In this document: piece after piece, positions 18,529 through 29,798 of the stretch
How positions within the stretch are numbered: the first letter of the stretch is position 1
How the letters are laid out: every line of letters starts with the position of its first letter
Assembly: GCA_947473125.1 (NCBI GenBank)
Contig: CANJDH010000005.1
Coordinates: 1-64,000, forward strand
Source of the DNA: Burkholderiales bacterium
GTDB taxonomy: Bacteria > Pseudomonadota > Gammaproteobacteria > Burkholderiales > JAEUOS01
Reading direction: 5' to 3'
DNA: 64,000 nucleotides
The notes under the pieces: generated by a model
What the model was told of the DNA's origin: nothing
The model's input: only the letters and a program-made list of their open reading frames with translations
Database searches by the model: none
Translations under genes and position numbers: made by a program

Positions 18529-19581
18529 TCAGGCTTTCCGCAAACGATAGTGGATGAAGGTATCGGCGGTCAACAGGGCGAGCAGCAACATGCCCTGGAA
18601 TACGCCGGTGATGGCAGCAGGCAGCCCGAGGCGCGACTGCGAAAGCTCGCCGCCAATGTAAATGAGCGCCATGATGAAGGACGCGAATACACAGCCGCCC
18701 GGATGCAGGCGCCCAAGCCAGGCAACGATGATGGCGGCAAATCCGTAGCCGGGCGAGATTTGCGGCGTGAGTTGCCCGAGCGGGCCCGCCACTTCGAGCG
18801 CGCCGGCCAGCCCCGACAAGGCGCCGCAGAGCAACAGCGACGCCCAGATGCCTTCGCGCGCAGAGAAGCCGGCAAAGCGCGCTGCCAGCGGCGCCTGCCC
18901 TGCCACCTGCAAGCGGAATCCCGCCTTCGATTTCGACAAAAATATCCACGCCGCGGCCAGCACCACCACCACAATCAGGACGCCCCACGACAGGCGCGTG
19001 CCGGCAAACAGCTTGGGCACCATCGCCGCCGCATCGAACGTCTTGCTGTAGGGAAAATTGAATCCCTTGGGGTCTTTCCAGGGGCCGTTGACCAGGTAGA
19101 TCAACAGCAGGCCGCCGACGTAAGTCAGCATCAGGCTCACCAGGATTTCATTGGCGTTGAACTTGTCGCGCAACAGCGCGGTGATCGCCGCCCATGCCAT
19201 GCCGCCAAGCATGCCGGCGAGCAGCACCAGCACGAAAAACGCGCGGGTCGAGTCGGGAGAGGCGAGCAGCGCCATGCCGCCGGCCGCCACCCCGCCCACC
19301 ACCAACTGCCCCTCGGCGCCAATGTTCCAGACGTTGGAGCGATAGCAGATGGCCAGGCCCAGGGAACACAGCAGCAGGGGAATCATCTTGAGCGCGACCT
19401 CGGAGAGGCCGCGGGCATTTTCCAGCGGCGTGACGAAAAATACCCTGAGGCTCGCGGCCGGATTCTTGCCGAGCGCCAGAAACAGCAGCGTGCCGAACAC
19501 CACGGTGATCGCCAGCGCGATCACCGGAGCGGCATAGCCCATCAGTTTCGAGGGCACGGGGCGCGCTTCAAGCCGCAGCAT
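18529..19581 (-). CDS. ABC transporter permease (nucleoside/purine importer, subunit 1)
   Basis: This 350-residue permease is of YufP/NupB type. It starts with a short cytoplasmic N-terminus and a helix (YAAPVIALAITVVFGTLLFL). The family loop SNVWNIGAEGQLVVGGVAAG and the coupling region KSKAGFRLQVAGQAPLAARF are visible. Its start overlaps the end of the ATPase gene by 14 bases, and it is followed after 1 base by the second permease, so the importer genes are translated together. Confidence 0.9.
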   Translation of the reverse strand: MLRLEARPVPSKLMGYAAPVIALAITVVFGTLLFLALGKNPAASLRVFFVTPLENARGLSEVALKMIPLLLCSLGLAICYRSNVWNIGAEGQLVVGGVAAGGMALLASPDSTRAFFVLVLLAGMLGGMAWAAITALLRDKFNANEILVSLMLTYVGGLLLIYLVNGPWKDPKGFNFPYSKTFDAAAMVPKLFAGTRLSWGVLIVVVVLAAAWIFLSKSKAGFRLQVAGQAPLAARFAGFSAREGIWASLLLCGALSGLAGALEVAGPLGQLTPQISPGYGFAAIIVAWLGRLHPGGCVFASFIMALIYIGGELSQSRLGLPAAITGVFQGMLLLALLTADTFIHYRLRKA

Positions 19582-21106
19582 GCTGTACCTCCGCGCCGGC
19601 GCCGCTCGCCGGCGCGCCGCCCATCAGTTCGCCGATCTGCTCGATGGTGGCATCGCGCACCGCGATGCGCTGCGACAAACGGCCGTTGGCGATGACATAC
19701 AGGGCATCGCAAATCTCGAACAGCTCTTCAAGTTCTTCGGAGACCACCAGCACCGCCGAACCGGCGTCGCGCAGGGCGACGATTTCCTGTCGAATCTGCG
19801 CCGCCGCGCCGACATCGACGCCCCAGGTCGGCTGCGACACCACGAACACCTGCGGACTCTTTACCACTTCACGGCCGACAATGAACTTCTGCAGGTTGCC
19901 GCCCGACAGACTCTTCGCCGGTGCCGCCGGCCCCGCCGCCTTGACGCCGAAGCGCTCGATGATGCTGCGCGCCAGCGTGGTGATTGCCGCATGCGAGATC
20001 AGGCCATGGCGCGTCAGCCCGGTGTCGTGGGTCAGCAAGGTATTGAGGTCGAGCCCGAGCGCCGGCACCGCGCCGCGGCCGAGGCGCTCTTCAGGCACAA
20101 ACGCCAGGCCCAGCGCACGTCGCGCTACCACCGGGAGGCGACCGATCGCCGTATCGCCGATACGTATCGACCGCGCCGGGGCGCGCGCGTCTTCACCGGA
20201 AATCGCCGACAGCAATTCGTTCTGGCCGTTGCCCGACACGCCGGCGATGCCGACGATTTCACTCTTGCGCACCACCAGCGAGACGTCGTGCAAGGGCTTG
20301 CCGGTGCGCTCCTGCGGCTCCATCGACAGATGGTCGATGATCAACTGGTCGGCACCGGCTTCGCGCGCCACGCCGGTGGCACGCGGCGGCTCGGCGCCGA
20401 TCATCAGGCGCGACAGGCTCGCCACCGATTCTTCGCGCGGGTTGCACACGCCCGTCACCCGGCCGCCGCGCAACACGGTGGCGCGTGAACACAGCGTACG
20501 CACCTCTTCAAGCTTGTGGCTGATATAAAGAATCGCCACGCCCTCGCTCGACAACTGGTGCAGGGTGCCGAACAGTTTTTCGACCGCCTGCGGCGTCAAC
20601 ACCGAGGTTGGTTCATCCATGATCAGCAGCGACGGCTGCTGCAGCAGGCAGCGGATGATCTCGACACGCTGGCGCTCGCCCACCGACAGCGAATACACGT
20701 GCTGCGACGGGTCCACCGGCAGGCCGTAGCGCCGGCCCATGGCCTCGATGTCGCGCGCCAGCTGGGCGCGATCCAGCTTGCCGGGCAGCGCCAGCGCAAC
20801 GTTCTCGACAACGGTCAGCGTATCGAACAGCGAGAAGTGTTGGAACACCATGCCGATGCCGAGCTTGCGCGCCTGCGCCGGCGACGAGGGCTGCACCACG
20901 GCGCCGTTCCAGCGCATCTCGCCGCTGTCGGGGCGGGCAGCGCCGTAGACTACTTTCATCAGGGTCGACTTGCCTGCACCGTTCTCGCCGATCAACCCGT
21001 GGATCTCGCCCGGCGCGACCGTGAGCGACACGTTGTCATTGGCGAGCACGCCGGGATAGCGCTTGCTGATGCCGGTCAGCTGCAGGCGCGCGGCGAGTTC
21101 AGGCAT
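19568..21106 (-). CDS. ABC transporter ATP-binding protein, double ATPase (nucleoside/purine importer)
   Basis: This 512-residue protein has two ATPase domains, as in YufO/NupA and RbsA. The first has a full Walker A (GENGAGKST), signature LSVGERQRVEI and Walker B LLIMDEPTSVL. The second has a degenerate Walker A (GVSGNGQNELL) with signature LSGGNLQKFIVGRE, a common asymmetry in this subfamily. The start at 21106 is chosen because MPELAARLQLTGISKRYPG begins the first ATPase domain; the frame continues upstream only as overlap with xdhC. It overlaps the xdhC end by 8 bases. Confidence 0.9.
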   Translation of the reverse strand: MPELAARLQLTGISKRYPGVLANDNVSLTVAPGEIHGLIGENGAGKSTLMKVVYGAARPDSGEMRWNGAVVQPSSPAQARKLGIGMVFQHFSLFDTLTVVENVALALPGKLDRAQLARDIEAMGRRYGLPVDPSQHVYSLSVGERQRVEIIRCLLQQPSLLIMDEPTSVLTPQAVEKLFGTLHQLSSEGVAILYISHKLEEVRTLCSRATVLRGGRVTGVCNPREESVASLSRLMIGAEPPRATGVAREAGADQLIIDHLSMEPQERTGKPLHDVSLVVRKSEIVGIAGVSGNGQNELLSAISGEDARAPARSIRIGDTAIGRLPVVARRALGLAFVPEERLGRGAVPALGLDLNTLLTHDTGLTRHGLISHAAITTLARSIIERFGVKAAGPAAPAKSLSGGNLQKFIVGREVVKSPQVFVVSQPTWGVDVGAAAQIRQEIVALRDAGSAVLVVSEELEELFEICDALYVIANGRLSQRIAVRDATIEQIGELMGGAPASGAGAEVQHAAA

Positions 21107-22025
21107 GCGCAACCCCTTGCGCAACGGCCGCGCGCCGCGCAAGCAGGTCGGCCGCGACGCTGACCGCGATCGCCCCGGGGTGCTTGTTCTTGGATCCTTC
21201 CGCCGGCGCACCGATCGGGCAGGTCAACCGGCCCGCATCGAGGCCGCGCTCCGCCAGGCGCCGCTGGAATAGCTGCGCCTTGGTGTCAGAGCCGATCATG
21301 CCGAGGTAGCCCAGGTCCGTGCGCCGCAGCAACTGCGTGACGATGTCCAGATCCAGCGCATGGCTGTGGGTCAGTACCAGCACGTCGGCACCTTCGGGAA
21401 TGTCATCAACTTCGTCGGCAGGATGGTCACTTTGCAGCACACGCACATTCTGCGCCAATACGGCAGGATATTGTGCCTCGCGGCTGTCCACCCAGGTCAG
21501 CACACACGGCAAGGTGCCAAACACCTGGGCCAATGCGCGACCGACATGGCCGGCGCCGAACACCCATACATGCCAAGGGCGAAAGCGGTGGCGCGTCACC
21601 ACGGCGCCCGGGTTTACGACCTCGGCCAGGCGGGTATGGGGTGCTGCGGCATCCGGCTGCGTCGCCAGCGAAATGTCGCCACCATCTTTTTCTGCTACGG
21701 CCAGCGCTTCAACCCAAGGTCGCTCGGCAGCGGTGACCGGGCGGAACAGCAGATCGACTGCCCCACCACAGCACTGCCCGAGCGCGGGCCCAAGCGGATA
21801 GTGGCGCTGCGTCGCGCTGTTTTTGCCGAGGCGCAGCCACTCGCGCGCCAGTTCGGTCGCCTTGAGTTCAAGGTGGCCACCGCCGATCGTGCCCTCCACC
21901 ACCGCATGTGTCACGACCATGCCGGCACCCTCTTCGCGCGGCGCCGAGCCGCGCACGCCCGCGACCGACACCCACACGCAGGGCGTGGCGCGATCAAGAA
22001 GCGAGAGCAGATCCTGAAATTGCAT
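21099..22025 (-). CDS. xdhC: Xanthine dehydrogenase accessory protein XdhC
   Basis: XdhC is a chaperone that binds the molybdenum cofactor, promotes its sulfuration and loads it into XdhB. The 308-residue protein has the N-terminal XdhC/CoxI domain with APREEGAGMVV, GTIGGGHLELKA and the conserved GQCCGGAVDLLF. Then comes a Rossmann domain (WVFGAGHVGRALAQVF, YLGMIGSDTKAQLFQRR). The ATG at 22025 matches the family start. A dispersed repeat copy fills the gap to xdhB. It sits between the dehydrogenase subunits and the importer. Confidence 0.93.
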   Translation of the reverse strand: MQFQDLLSLLDRATPCVWVSVAGVRGSAPREEGAGMVVTHAVVEGTIGGGHLELKATELAREWLRLGKNSATQRHYPLGPALGQCCGGAVDLLFRPVTAAERPWVEALAVAEKDGGDISLATQPDAAAPHTRLAEVVNPGAVVTRHRFRPWHVWVFGAGHVGRALAQVFGTLPCVLTWVDSREAQYPAVLAQNVRVLQSDHPADEVDDIPEGADVLVLTHSHALDLDIVTQLLRRTDLGYLGMIGSDTKAQLFQRRLAERGLDAGRLTCPIGAPAEGSKNKHPGAIAVSVAADLLARRAAVAQGVAHA

Positions 22026-22030
22026 GTCGC

Positions 22031-22060
22031 GAAAAGTGTTGGTGGGAGCGGGTTTCAGGA
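22031..22060 (+). repeat. Dispersed TTGGTGGGAG repeat between xdhB and xdhC
   Basis: GTGTTGGTGGGAGCGGGTTTCAGG matches the core and right arm of the repeat. The minus-strand stop codon of xdhB (22055-22057) lies within it (CCTGAAAC), so the repeat supplies the end of xdhB. Confidence 0.7.
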
Positions 22061-24414
22061 CGTCGTCGGCCTGGGATCGTTGGTGGAAGCGCTTCTCCGG
22101 CTGTCGAGCAGGCCGTCGATGGCATTCAATACTGCTTCCGGCGTGGCGGGGGCATCGAGTGTGGGAGAGACGCGATAGTCCGCGACGCTCGCCACCGCGT
22201 CGCGAATCGCGTGGTACACCGAGAGCGCCAGCATCAGCGGTGGCTCGCCCACCGCCTTGGAGCGGTAAATGGTGTCTTCGACATTGGGCCGGCCCTCGAC
22301 CAACCTGACGTTGAACACCTCGGGAATGTCGGCCGCCGTCGGAATCTTGTAGGTCGACGGCGCGTGGGTCGCGAGGCGTCCCTTGGCATCCCACCACAGC
22401 TCTTCGCTGGTGAGCCAGCCGGCGCCCTGGATGAAGCCGCCTTCGACCTGGCCGATGTCCAGCGCCGGATTGAGCGAGCTGCCGGCGTCGTGCAGGATGT
22501 CGGCGCGCTCGATGCGGGTTTCGCCAGTGAGCGTATCGACGGCCACCTGGGTGCACGCGACCCCGTAGGCAAAGTAATAGAACGGCCGTCCCTTGAGCTC
22601 GGCGCGGTTCCAGTTGATTTTGGGCGTGGCGTAAAAGCCCTGTGCCGACAGCGACACGCGCGCGAACCAGGCCTTGTGCGCGAGTTCCGCGAAGGGCATC
22701 GAGTGCGCGTCCGCGCTGACCCGGCCGCCGGCAAACTGCACGCCATCGGCGTTCACGTTCCAGAGCCTGGCCGCGTGGGCGGCAAGGCGCGCCCGGAGTT
22801 GGCGGCACGCGTCTCGCGCCGCCATGCCGTTGAGGTCCGAGCCGCTTGATGCCGCCGTGGCCGAGGTGTTGGGCACCTTGCTGGTGTCGGTAGCCGTCAC
22901 GCGCACCTGGTCAACGGCAATGCCGAGCTCCTGCGCCACCACCTGCGCCACCTTGGTGTGCAGGCCCTGGCCCATTTCAGTGCCGCCGTGGTTGAGGAGC
23001 ACCGATCCGTCGGAGTACAAGTTGAGCAGCGCGCCGGCCTGGTTGAAGTGCGTCGCGTTGAACGAGATGCCGAACTTGACTGGCGTCAGCGCGATGCCGC
23101 GCTTGACGATCGGGCTCGCGGCATTCTGCTTTCGGAGCGCGGTGCGGCGCGTCCGGTAGTCGGACGAGAGTTCGAGTTCGTGCGTGATCGGCTCCAGAAT
23201 GTTGTCTTCGATCACCTGCCCATAGGGCGTTTCGTTGCGCGTGTCGGACCCGTAGTAGTTGGCGCGGCGCACATCAAGCGGGTCCAGGCCGAGCTGGCGC
23301 GCAATGCAGTCGAGCGCATGCTCGATCACGAACATGCCCTGCGGCCCGCCGAAGCCGCGAAACGCAGTGTTCGACACCGTGTGCGTCTTGCACTGCAGAT
23401 TGCGCACCGTCACGTGCTCCAGAAAGTAGGCATTGTCAACGTGGCAGATGGCGCGGTCGTTCACCGGCCCGGAGAGGTCGGATGAATAACCGCAGTTGGA
23501 CGCGAGCATGAAATCGGCGCCAAGGATGCGGCCGTCGCCGTCGAACCCGACCTCATACTCGAGCAAAAACGGATGGCGCTTGCCGGTGATGACCATGTCG
23601 TCGTCGCGATCGAGGCGCAACTTGACCGCGCGCCCGGTCTTGAGCGCCGCGATCGCAGCCAGAGCGGCGAGCAGGGCCGGTTGCGACTCCTTGCCGCCAA
23701 AACCGCCGCCCATGCGCCGGCATTCGATACGCACCAGGTGACTGGCGCAGCCCAGGGCATGCGCGACGATGTGCTGCACTTCGGTCGGATGCTGGGTCGA
23801 TGACACCACCCGCACCTGGCCATCTTCTTCGGGAAAGGCGAAGGCGATCTGCCCTTCGAGATAAAAATGGTCCTGCCCGCCGCAACGCGTGCGGCCAGTG
23901 ATGCGATGTGGTGCCTCGCGCATCGCGCCTGCGGCATCGCCCCGGGTCAACGTACGCGGCGGTGCGATGTAGAACTGCTGGTCCAGCGCGTCCTCGATCG
24001 TCAGGATCGCGGGCAGCACCTCGTATTCGACCTGGGCAAGCTTCGCGGCGCGGCGCGCGGCGTGGTGCGAATCGGCCAGCACCAGGAACATCGGCTGGCC
24101 CTGGTACTCCAGCAGGGTTTCGGCCAGCAGCGGGTCATCGGGCTTGATGCCGCCGTAATTGTTGGCGCCGGGAATGTCGACATGCGTGAGCACCGCCACC
24201 ACCCCCGGATGGGCGCGCACGGCCGACAGGTCGATGCGCTTGATGCGCGCGTGGGCATGCGGCGACACGCCGAAGGCGGCATGCAGGGTGCCGATGGGTT
24301 CCGGCACGTCGTCGGCATAGCGCGCTTCACCGCTGACCTGCAGGTGCGCCGATTCGTGGCGCAGCGATTCGCCTGCGGCGCCGCTGAGCGTTGACGGGGA
24401 GACAGGCGCGTTCA

Positions 24415-24415
<1 letters not shown>
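22055..24415 (-). CDS. xdhB: Xanthine dehydrogenase molybdopterin-binding subunit
   Basis: XdhB carries the molybdenum cofactor that oxidises hypoxanthine and xanthine to urate. The 786 residues fit bacterial XdhB. Visible motifs include GEARYADDVPEP near the N-terminus, RMGGGFGGKESQ, TAFRGFGGPQGMFVIEHA, the MGQGLHTKVAQVVAQELGI cofactor segment and, near the C-terminus, KAVGEPPLMLALSVYHAI, whose Glu in GEPP is the catalytic base in this family. The ATG shares one base with the xdhA stop (TGATG). The last few codons run into a copy of the dispersed repeat. Confidence 0.95.
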
Positions 24416-25923
<1,508 letters not shown>

Positions 25924-25930
25924 GGAAACG

Positions 25931-25981
25931 CCACTATAGGGGCTGGCGCGCCGAACCAGCATAATGGCGGGGTTATAGTGG
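25931..25981. promoter_or_regulatory. Divergent xdhA/lysR promoter region with inverted TATAGTGG boxes
   Basis: CCACTATA (25931-25938) and TATAGTGG (25974-25981) form an inverted pair 35 bases apart, giving a TATAGT -10-like box facing each gene. Between them GCTGG (25942-25946) and CCAGC (25956-25960) form a dyad with a 9-base spacer, with a T and A 13 bases apart inside it, close to the T-N11-A form of LysR sites. No good -35 boxes are seen. Confidence 0.45.
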
Positions 25982-25997
25982 GTATGGCCGGAAAGAT

Positions 25998-26936
25998 ATG
26001 CGCGAAGCGCTCGATGTGCATCTGTTGCGGGTGTTGCACGCCGTGGTGACGGCATCAAGCGTGTCGCGCGCCGCCGACAAGCTCGACATTTCCCAGCCCG
26101 CCGTAAGCGCCGCGTTGAAGCGCCTGCGCGACCTGACCGGCGATGCGCTGCTGGTGCGCACCCGCAACGGCATGGCGCCGACCAGCCGCGCCCTGGAACT
26201 GCTGTCGCACGCGACGCGCGCACTCAACGGCATCGACGCGATCCTGCAGCACGGCCAGCATTTTGTGGCCGCCGATTCGGTGCGCACTTTCAGCGTCGCC
26301 GCGCCCGACTTCCTCGATGCGCGATTCCTGCCGGCGCTGATCGGGCGCATCGGCCGGCTCGCGCCGAATACGCAGATCGCGATCCGCCCGCTCAGTTTCG
26401 ACATGGACTACGAGCGCCTGCTCGAACAAGGCGAGGTCGACGTGGTGGTCGCCAACTGGCCGAACCCGCCACCCTACCTGCGCCTGGCACCGCTCTACGA
26501 GGATGAAGTCGTGGTGATGATGCGCCCGGCGCACCCGCTGGCGAAAAAAGCCTCGCTCAGTGCCGCCGACTACCGCAGCGCCCAGCACATCGCGCCGCTG
26601 CGTTATGCCGGCGGCGTACGCGGCAGCATCGACGAGCACCTCGCCTCGATCGGCATGCAGCGCATGCACCGCGTGTCGCTGCCTTACTTCAACCTGGTGC
26701 CCTATGTGCTGCAGGATACCGACCTGCTGTTCACCACCGGGCGGCGCTTCGCCGAGAGCTGCGCGCGCGTCACGCCGCTCAGGATCGTCAAGGCGCCGCT
26801 GGGCTTCCCGCCGATGAAGTTCTACCAGCTATGGCATGAACGCACGCATGATGCGGCGGCGGCGCGCTGGCTACGCGAGCAGATCAGCGCCGTGGTGTCG
26901 GCGGGCGACGCCCCACCCGGTTCATTGCATGGGTGA
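25998..26936 (+). CDS. LysR-family transcriptional regulator (next to xdhA)
   Basis: This 312-residue LysR-type regulator has an N-terminal winged helix (residues about 5-62: LLRVLHAVVTASSVSRAADK, then SQPAVSAALKRLRDLTGDAL) and a periplasmic-binding-protein-like effector domain. It is transcribed away from xdhA with 74 bases between the two ATGs, the classical LysR arrangement, so it probably controls the purine genes, perhaps with a purine as effector. The last 15 bases overlap the end of the convergent NIPSNAP gene. Control of xdhABC is inferred from position only. Confidence 0.92.
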   Translation: MREALDVHLLRVLHAVVTASSVSRAADKLDISQPAVSAALKRLRDLTGDALLVRTRNGMAPTSRALELLSHATRALNGIDAILQHGQHFVAADSVRTFSVAAPDFLDARFLPALIGRIGRLAPNTQIAIRPLSFDMDYERLLEQGEVDVVVANWPNPPPYLRLAPLYEDEVVVMMRPAHPLAKKASLSAADYRSAQHIAPLRYAGGVRGSIDEHLASIGMQRMHRVSLPYFNLVPYVLQDTDLLFTTGRRFAESCARVTPLRIVKAPLGFPPMKFYQLWHERTHDAAAARWLREQISAVVSAGDAPPGSLHG

Positions 26937-27236
26937 AAATGCGGTCGGCCGCATGATGCGGTTTTCCTGTTTAATGACTCGCGTGCCTGCCTGGAGCCGA
27001 TAGGCGTTCCACTCCGGGTCGGCGTATAGCGCCGCGCGCCTTTGCTCACGCTCGACCATCGACGCATAGCGCCAGAAATGCACCACCTGGTTGAGCACCT
27101 CGGTCTCCGTGACGAACCAGCCGACCGGTGTACCAAGGTGCGTCCAGTGGATCGGCTTGCCATGCCGCTCGTAGTTGTCCAGGTAGGCAGCCAGTTGCCC
27201 GGGAACGATCGTGTAAGTACGCTCTTCGAGGATCAT
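26922..27236 (-). CDS. NIPSNAP-family protein (first of three)
   Basis: This 104-residue ferredoxin-like-fold protein of the NIPSNAP family begins MILEERTYTIVPGQLAAYL and contains ETEVLNQVVHFWRYAS, EREQRRAALYADPEW and a C-terminal QENRIMRPTAFSP. The three NIPSNAP genes in this window share these positions. In bacteria such genes often sit in aromatic or organic-acid catabolic operons; biochemical function is unknown. It is the last gene of the long minus-strand block, after the Bug receptor gene with a 16-base gap. Confidence 0.87.
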   Translation of the reverse strand: MILEERTYTIVPGQLAAYLDNYERHGKPIHWTHLGTPVGWFVTETEVLNQVVHFWRYASMVEREQRRAALYADPEWNAYRLQAGTRVIKQENRIMRPTAFSPMQ

Positions 27237-27252
27237 GCGGCACTCGCCCGGG

Positions 27253-28239
27253 TTACTGCAGTTGAATATTGTTGGCCTTGATCACCCGCGCCCACTTGAC
27301 CGTGTCGTCCTGGACCATCCTGCCCAGCTCCTCGGGAGTGGACACGGCAGGATCAAGGCCCAGGCCGGAAAAGCGCTCGCGCACGTCCGGCGCCGCGATG
27401 ACCCGCGCCAGTTCGGCATTCAATTTCAGCGTGATCTCGCGCGGCAGGCTGGCCGGTGCGAACAGCGCATACCAGGCGCTAGCTTCGAAACCCGGCAAGC
27501 CGGCTTCAGCAATGGTCGGCACGTCCGGCGCGGCGCCGCTGCGCTTCGACCCGCTTACGCCCAGGGCGCGCAGCTTCCCGTCACGCACCATCGGAATCAC
27601 TGCCGCCACGCTGTTGAACATCATGGACACGCGTCCGGCCACGAGATCGGGCATCACCTGCCCCGAACCCTTGTAGGGTACGTGCACCGTGTCCACACCG
27701 GCCAGCCCGTTGAACATGGCGCCCGACATATGCTGGACCGTGCCGGCGCCGGCCGAGGCATAGGTCAGCTTGCCAGGGTTCGCCTTTGCGTGGGCTACGA
27801 GTTCCTTGACCGACTTTGCAGGCACGTCATTCGCCACTACCAGCATCACCGCCGTATAGGCCACCAATGACACCGGCGTGAAATCCTTGAATCCGTCATA
27901 AGGCATGCTGGCGTACAGGCTCTGGTTGATCGACTGCGTCGCCGTCGTGGTCATGAGCAGCGTGTAGCCGTCCGGCGGCGATTTTGCGACTGCATCCGCA
28001 CCCAGATTGCCCCCCGCACCGGGCTTGTTGTCGATGATCACTGACTGCCCCAGTGCGGCGCCCAACTTCTGCCCAATGACCCTACCCAGGATGTCCGGCG
28101 CGCCTCCCGGGCCGTACGGCACCACGATGCGGATCGGCTTGGCGGGATAGGTTCCTTGGGCGTGGGCTGCAACTGACCAGACCACGCACATTCCGAGAAA
28201 AAGTGAAATCGGTGCGCAAAGCAGGAGGCGGGTTCTCAT
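27253..28239 (-). CDS. Bug-family (tripartite tricarboxylate type) substrate-binding protein
   Basis: This 328-residue periplasmic binding protein has a signal peptide (LLLCAPISLFLGMCVVWSVAAHAQ) and the Bug hallmarks YPAKPIRIVVPYGPGGAPDIL, VIIDNKPGAGGNLGADAVAK and VDTVHVPYKGSGQVMPDLV. Bug proteins bind small carboxylates, either for a TctAB permease or as orphan sensors. No TctA/TctB genes are near, so it is an orphan. It follows the hydratase gene by 42 bases, and its ligand is probably an organic acid of the same pathway (inference). Confidence 0.92.
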   Translation of the reverse strand: MRTRLLLCAPISLFLGMCVVWSVAAHAQGTYPAKPIRIVVPYGPGGAPDILGRVIGQKLGAALGQSVIIDNKPGAGGNLGADAVAKSPPDGYTLLMTTTATQSINQSLYASMPYDGFKDFTPVSLVAYTAVMLVVANDVPAKSVKELVAHAKANPGKLTYASAGAGTVQHMSGAMFNGLAGVDTVHVPYKGSGQVMPDLVAGRVSMMFNSVAAVIPMVRDGKLRALGVSGSKRSGAAPDVPTIAEAGLPGFEASAWYALFAPASLPREITLKLNAELARVIAAPDVRERFSGLGLDPAVSTPEELGRMVQDDTVKWARVIKANNIQLQ

Positions 28240-28281
28240 TGGGTTGTGCTTCCGGCGGAAAGTGGTTGTGCGTGATCGGGC

Positions 28282-29061
28282 TTATGCAAACACTGCGCGC
28301 ACACAGCCCAATCCGGCGATCTGCGCATTGAAGGTATCACCAGGCTGCGCGGCCACCATCGGCCCGAGCGCACCGGTCATCAGCACGTCACCAGCCATGA
28401 GCGGACGGCCAACGCGCGCCATGGTACGCGCCAGCCACGCGGCAGCGTTGAGCGGGTTGCCAAGGCAGGCCGCGCCGACACCGAGCGACACCACCTCGTT
28501 GCCGCGCTCCATCACCATGCCGGCAAGCCGCAGGTCGATCTGATTGAGCATCACCGGCGTGTCGCCGAGCACAAACAAACCGGACGAGGCGTTGTCGGCA
28601 ATCGTGTCGGCCAGCTTGATGTCCCAATTCTGAATGCGGCTGTCGACAATTTCGAGCGCGGGCAGGCAGTAGGCCACCGCGCGGATCATGTCGGCCACGG
28701 TGGCATCGGCATTGGTCACGTCGCGCTCCAGCACCAGCGCGACTTCGGCTTCAACGCGCGGCTGGATCGTGCGTTCCGCCGCAATCGCTTCGCCGTTGCT
28801 CACCAGCATGTCGGCGAACAGCATGCCGTAGTCGGGTTGGTCGACGCCGAGTTGTTGCTGCACTGCCTTGGCGGTGAGGCCGATCTTGCGGCCGGTCAGG
28901 CGCCGGCCGGCGGCGAGTGCCGCTTCGGTATTGATGTTCTGAATCGCATAGGCGGCCTCAGCATTGACCGGGCCGATGGTGTCGCGCAGCGGCGCAATCG
29001 GCGCGCGTTGGCGTTCTGCGTCGCGCAGTGAAGCGGCTAAAACCGGGTATTGATCGCGCAT
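28282..29061 (-). CDS. 2-keto-4-pentenoate hydratase / oxalocrotonate decarboxylase family (MhpD-like)
   Basis: This 259-residue enzyme is of the fumarylacetoacetase-related MhpD/DmpH family, which hydrates 2-oxopent-4-enoates or decarboxylates 4-oxalocrotonate late in meta-cleavage pathways. Visible motifs include [55 protein letters not shown] and [20 protein letters not shown]. Glu/Asp ligands for the metal lie in the EAEVALVLE and EIVDSR strands. Two ATGs are possible: the one at 29067 directly abuts GGGAGG, so the one at 29061, with 6-base spacing, is preferred. The gene overlaps the SDR gene upstream. Confidence 0.86.
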   Translation of the reverse strand: MRDQYPVLAASLRDAERQRAPIAPLRDTIGPVNAEAAYAIQNINTEAALAAGRRLTGRKIGLTAKAVQQQLGVDQPDYGMLFADMLVSNGEAIAAERTIQPRVEAEVALVLERDVTNADATVADMIRAVAYCLPALEIVDSRIQNWDIKLADTIADNASSGLFVLGDTPVMLNQIDLRLAGMVMERGNEVVSLGVGAACLGNPLNAAAWLARTMARVGRPLMAGDVLMTGALGPMVAAQPGDTFNAQIAGLGCVRAVFA

Positions 29062-29063
29062 CT

Positions 29064-29795
29064 TCATCCTCCCAAATGGCGGCCGCCATCGCAATCGATG
29101 ATCGCGCCATTGACGAAGGTGTTGGTGGTCACCATTGCCACCGCCTGCCCTACATCGTCCGGTGTGCCGACGCGTTTGACCGGCACCACTGCCGCCATGT
29201 CGGCGTAGAGTTTGGCGCGCGCTTCTTCAGGCATCGCCTTGCGCCAATAAGGGGTGTCGATGAAGCCCGGCGAGACCGCGTTGACACGCACCGGTGCCAA
29301 TTCGAGCGCAAGTGGGCCGATCATCGCGTGCAGTGCGCCGTTGGTGGCGGCGAGGCCCGCCATGCCGCGGATCGCCAGGCGCGCCGCTGCGCCGCTCACC
29401 CAGGTGATCGACCCGGCCCCGCGCAATTGCGCCAGCGCCGCCATGGTGATGCGCTGGTAGTGCCAGAACTTGTTGTCGAAGCCGGCGCGCATCTTGGCTT
29501 CGTCGAGCGTGCGGTACGGGCCGATGGCGCTGCCGCCGCCAACGCACACCACCAGATGATCGAAGGCACCGAAATCAGTGAAGGCCTTTGCGAGGGCAGC
29601 GCCATCCGCTGCATTGACTGCAAAGCCGCGCGTGCCATCGGGAAGGGTCTTGAGGGCGCTGTCGAGATTGCCTTGCGTGGAGCCGGCAATGGCTACCCCG
29701 GCACCCAGCGCAGCTAGCGCCTGCGCCGAGGCGAGGCCTATGCCGGAGCTGCCGCCGAACACCCAGGCGCGCTGTCCTTTCAAGGAGGGCGTCAT
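29064..29795 (-). CDS. SDR-family protein with altered catalytic residues
   Basis: This 243-residue short-chain dehydrogenase/reductase fold protein has the cofactor glycine motif [19 protein letters not shown] (residues about 14-32) and the late SPGFIDTP segment. The active-site Ser is present ([10 protein letters not shown]), but the usual YxxxK is replaced by [12 protein letters not shown], so both Tyr and Lys are absent. It may be a divergent subfamily with other chemistry or a binding role. It lies between the hydratase and the F420-type oxidoreductase genes, all on the minus strand, with a 3-base gap upstream. Confidence 0.82.
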   Translation of the reverse strand: MTPSLKGQRAWVFGGSSGIGLASAQALAALGAGVAIAGSTQGNLDSALKTLPDGTRGFAVNAADGAALAKAFTDFGAFDHLVVCVGGGSAIGPYRTLDEAKMRAGFDNKFWHYQRITMAALAQLRGAGSITWVSGAAARLAIRGMAGLAATNGALHAMIGPLALELAPVRVNAVSPGFIDTPYWRKAMPEEARAKLYADMAAVVPVKRVGTPDDVGQAVAMVTTNTFVNGAIIDCDGGRHLGG

Positions 29796-29798
29796 GTC

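Noticed and set aside
18241-19695. Plus-strand frame of 484 codons opposite the ABC permeases
   Set aside because: Low-complexity Gln/His/Arg-rich sequence complementary to membrane helices; no start signal or domain.
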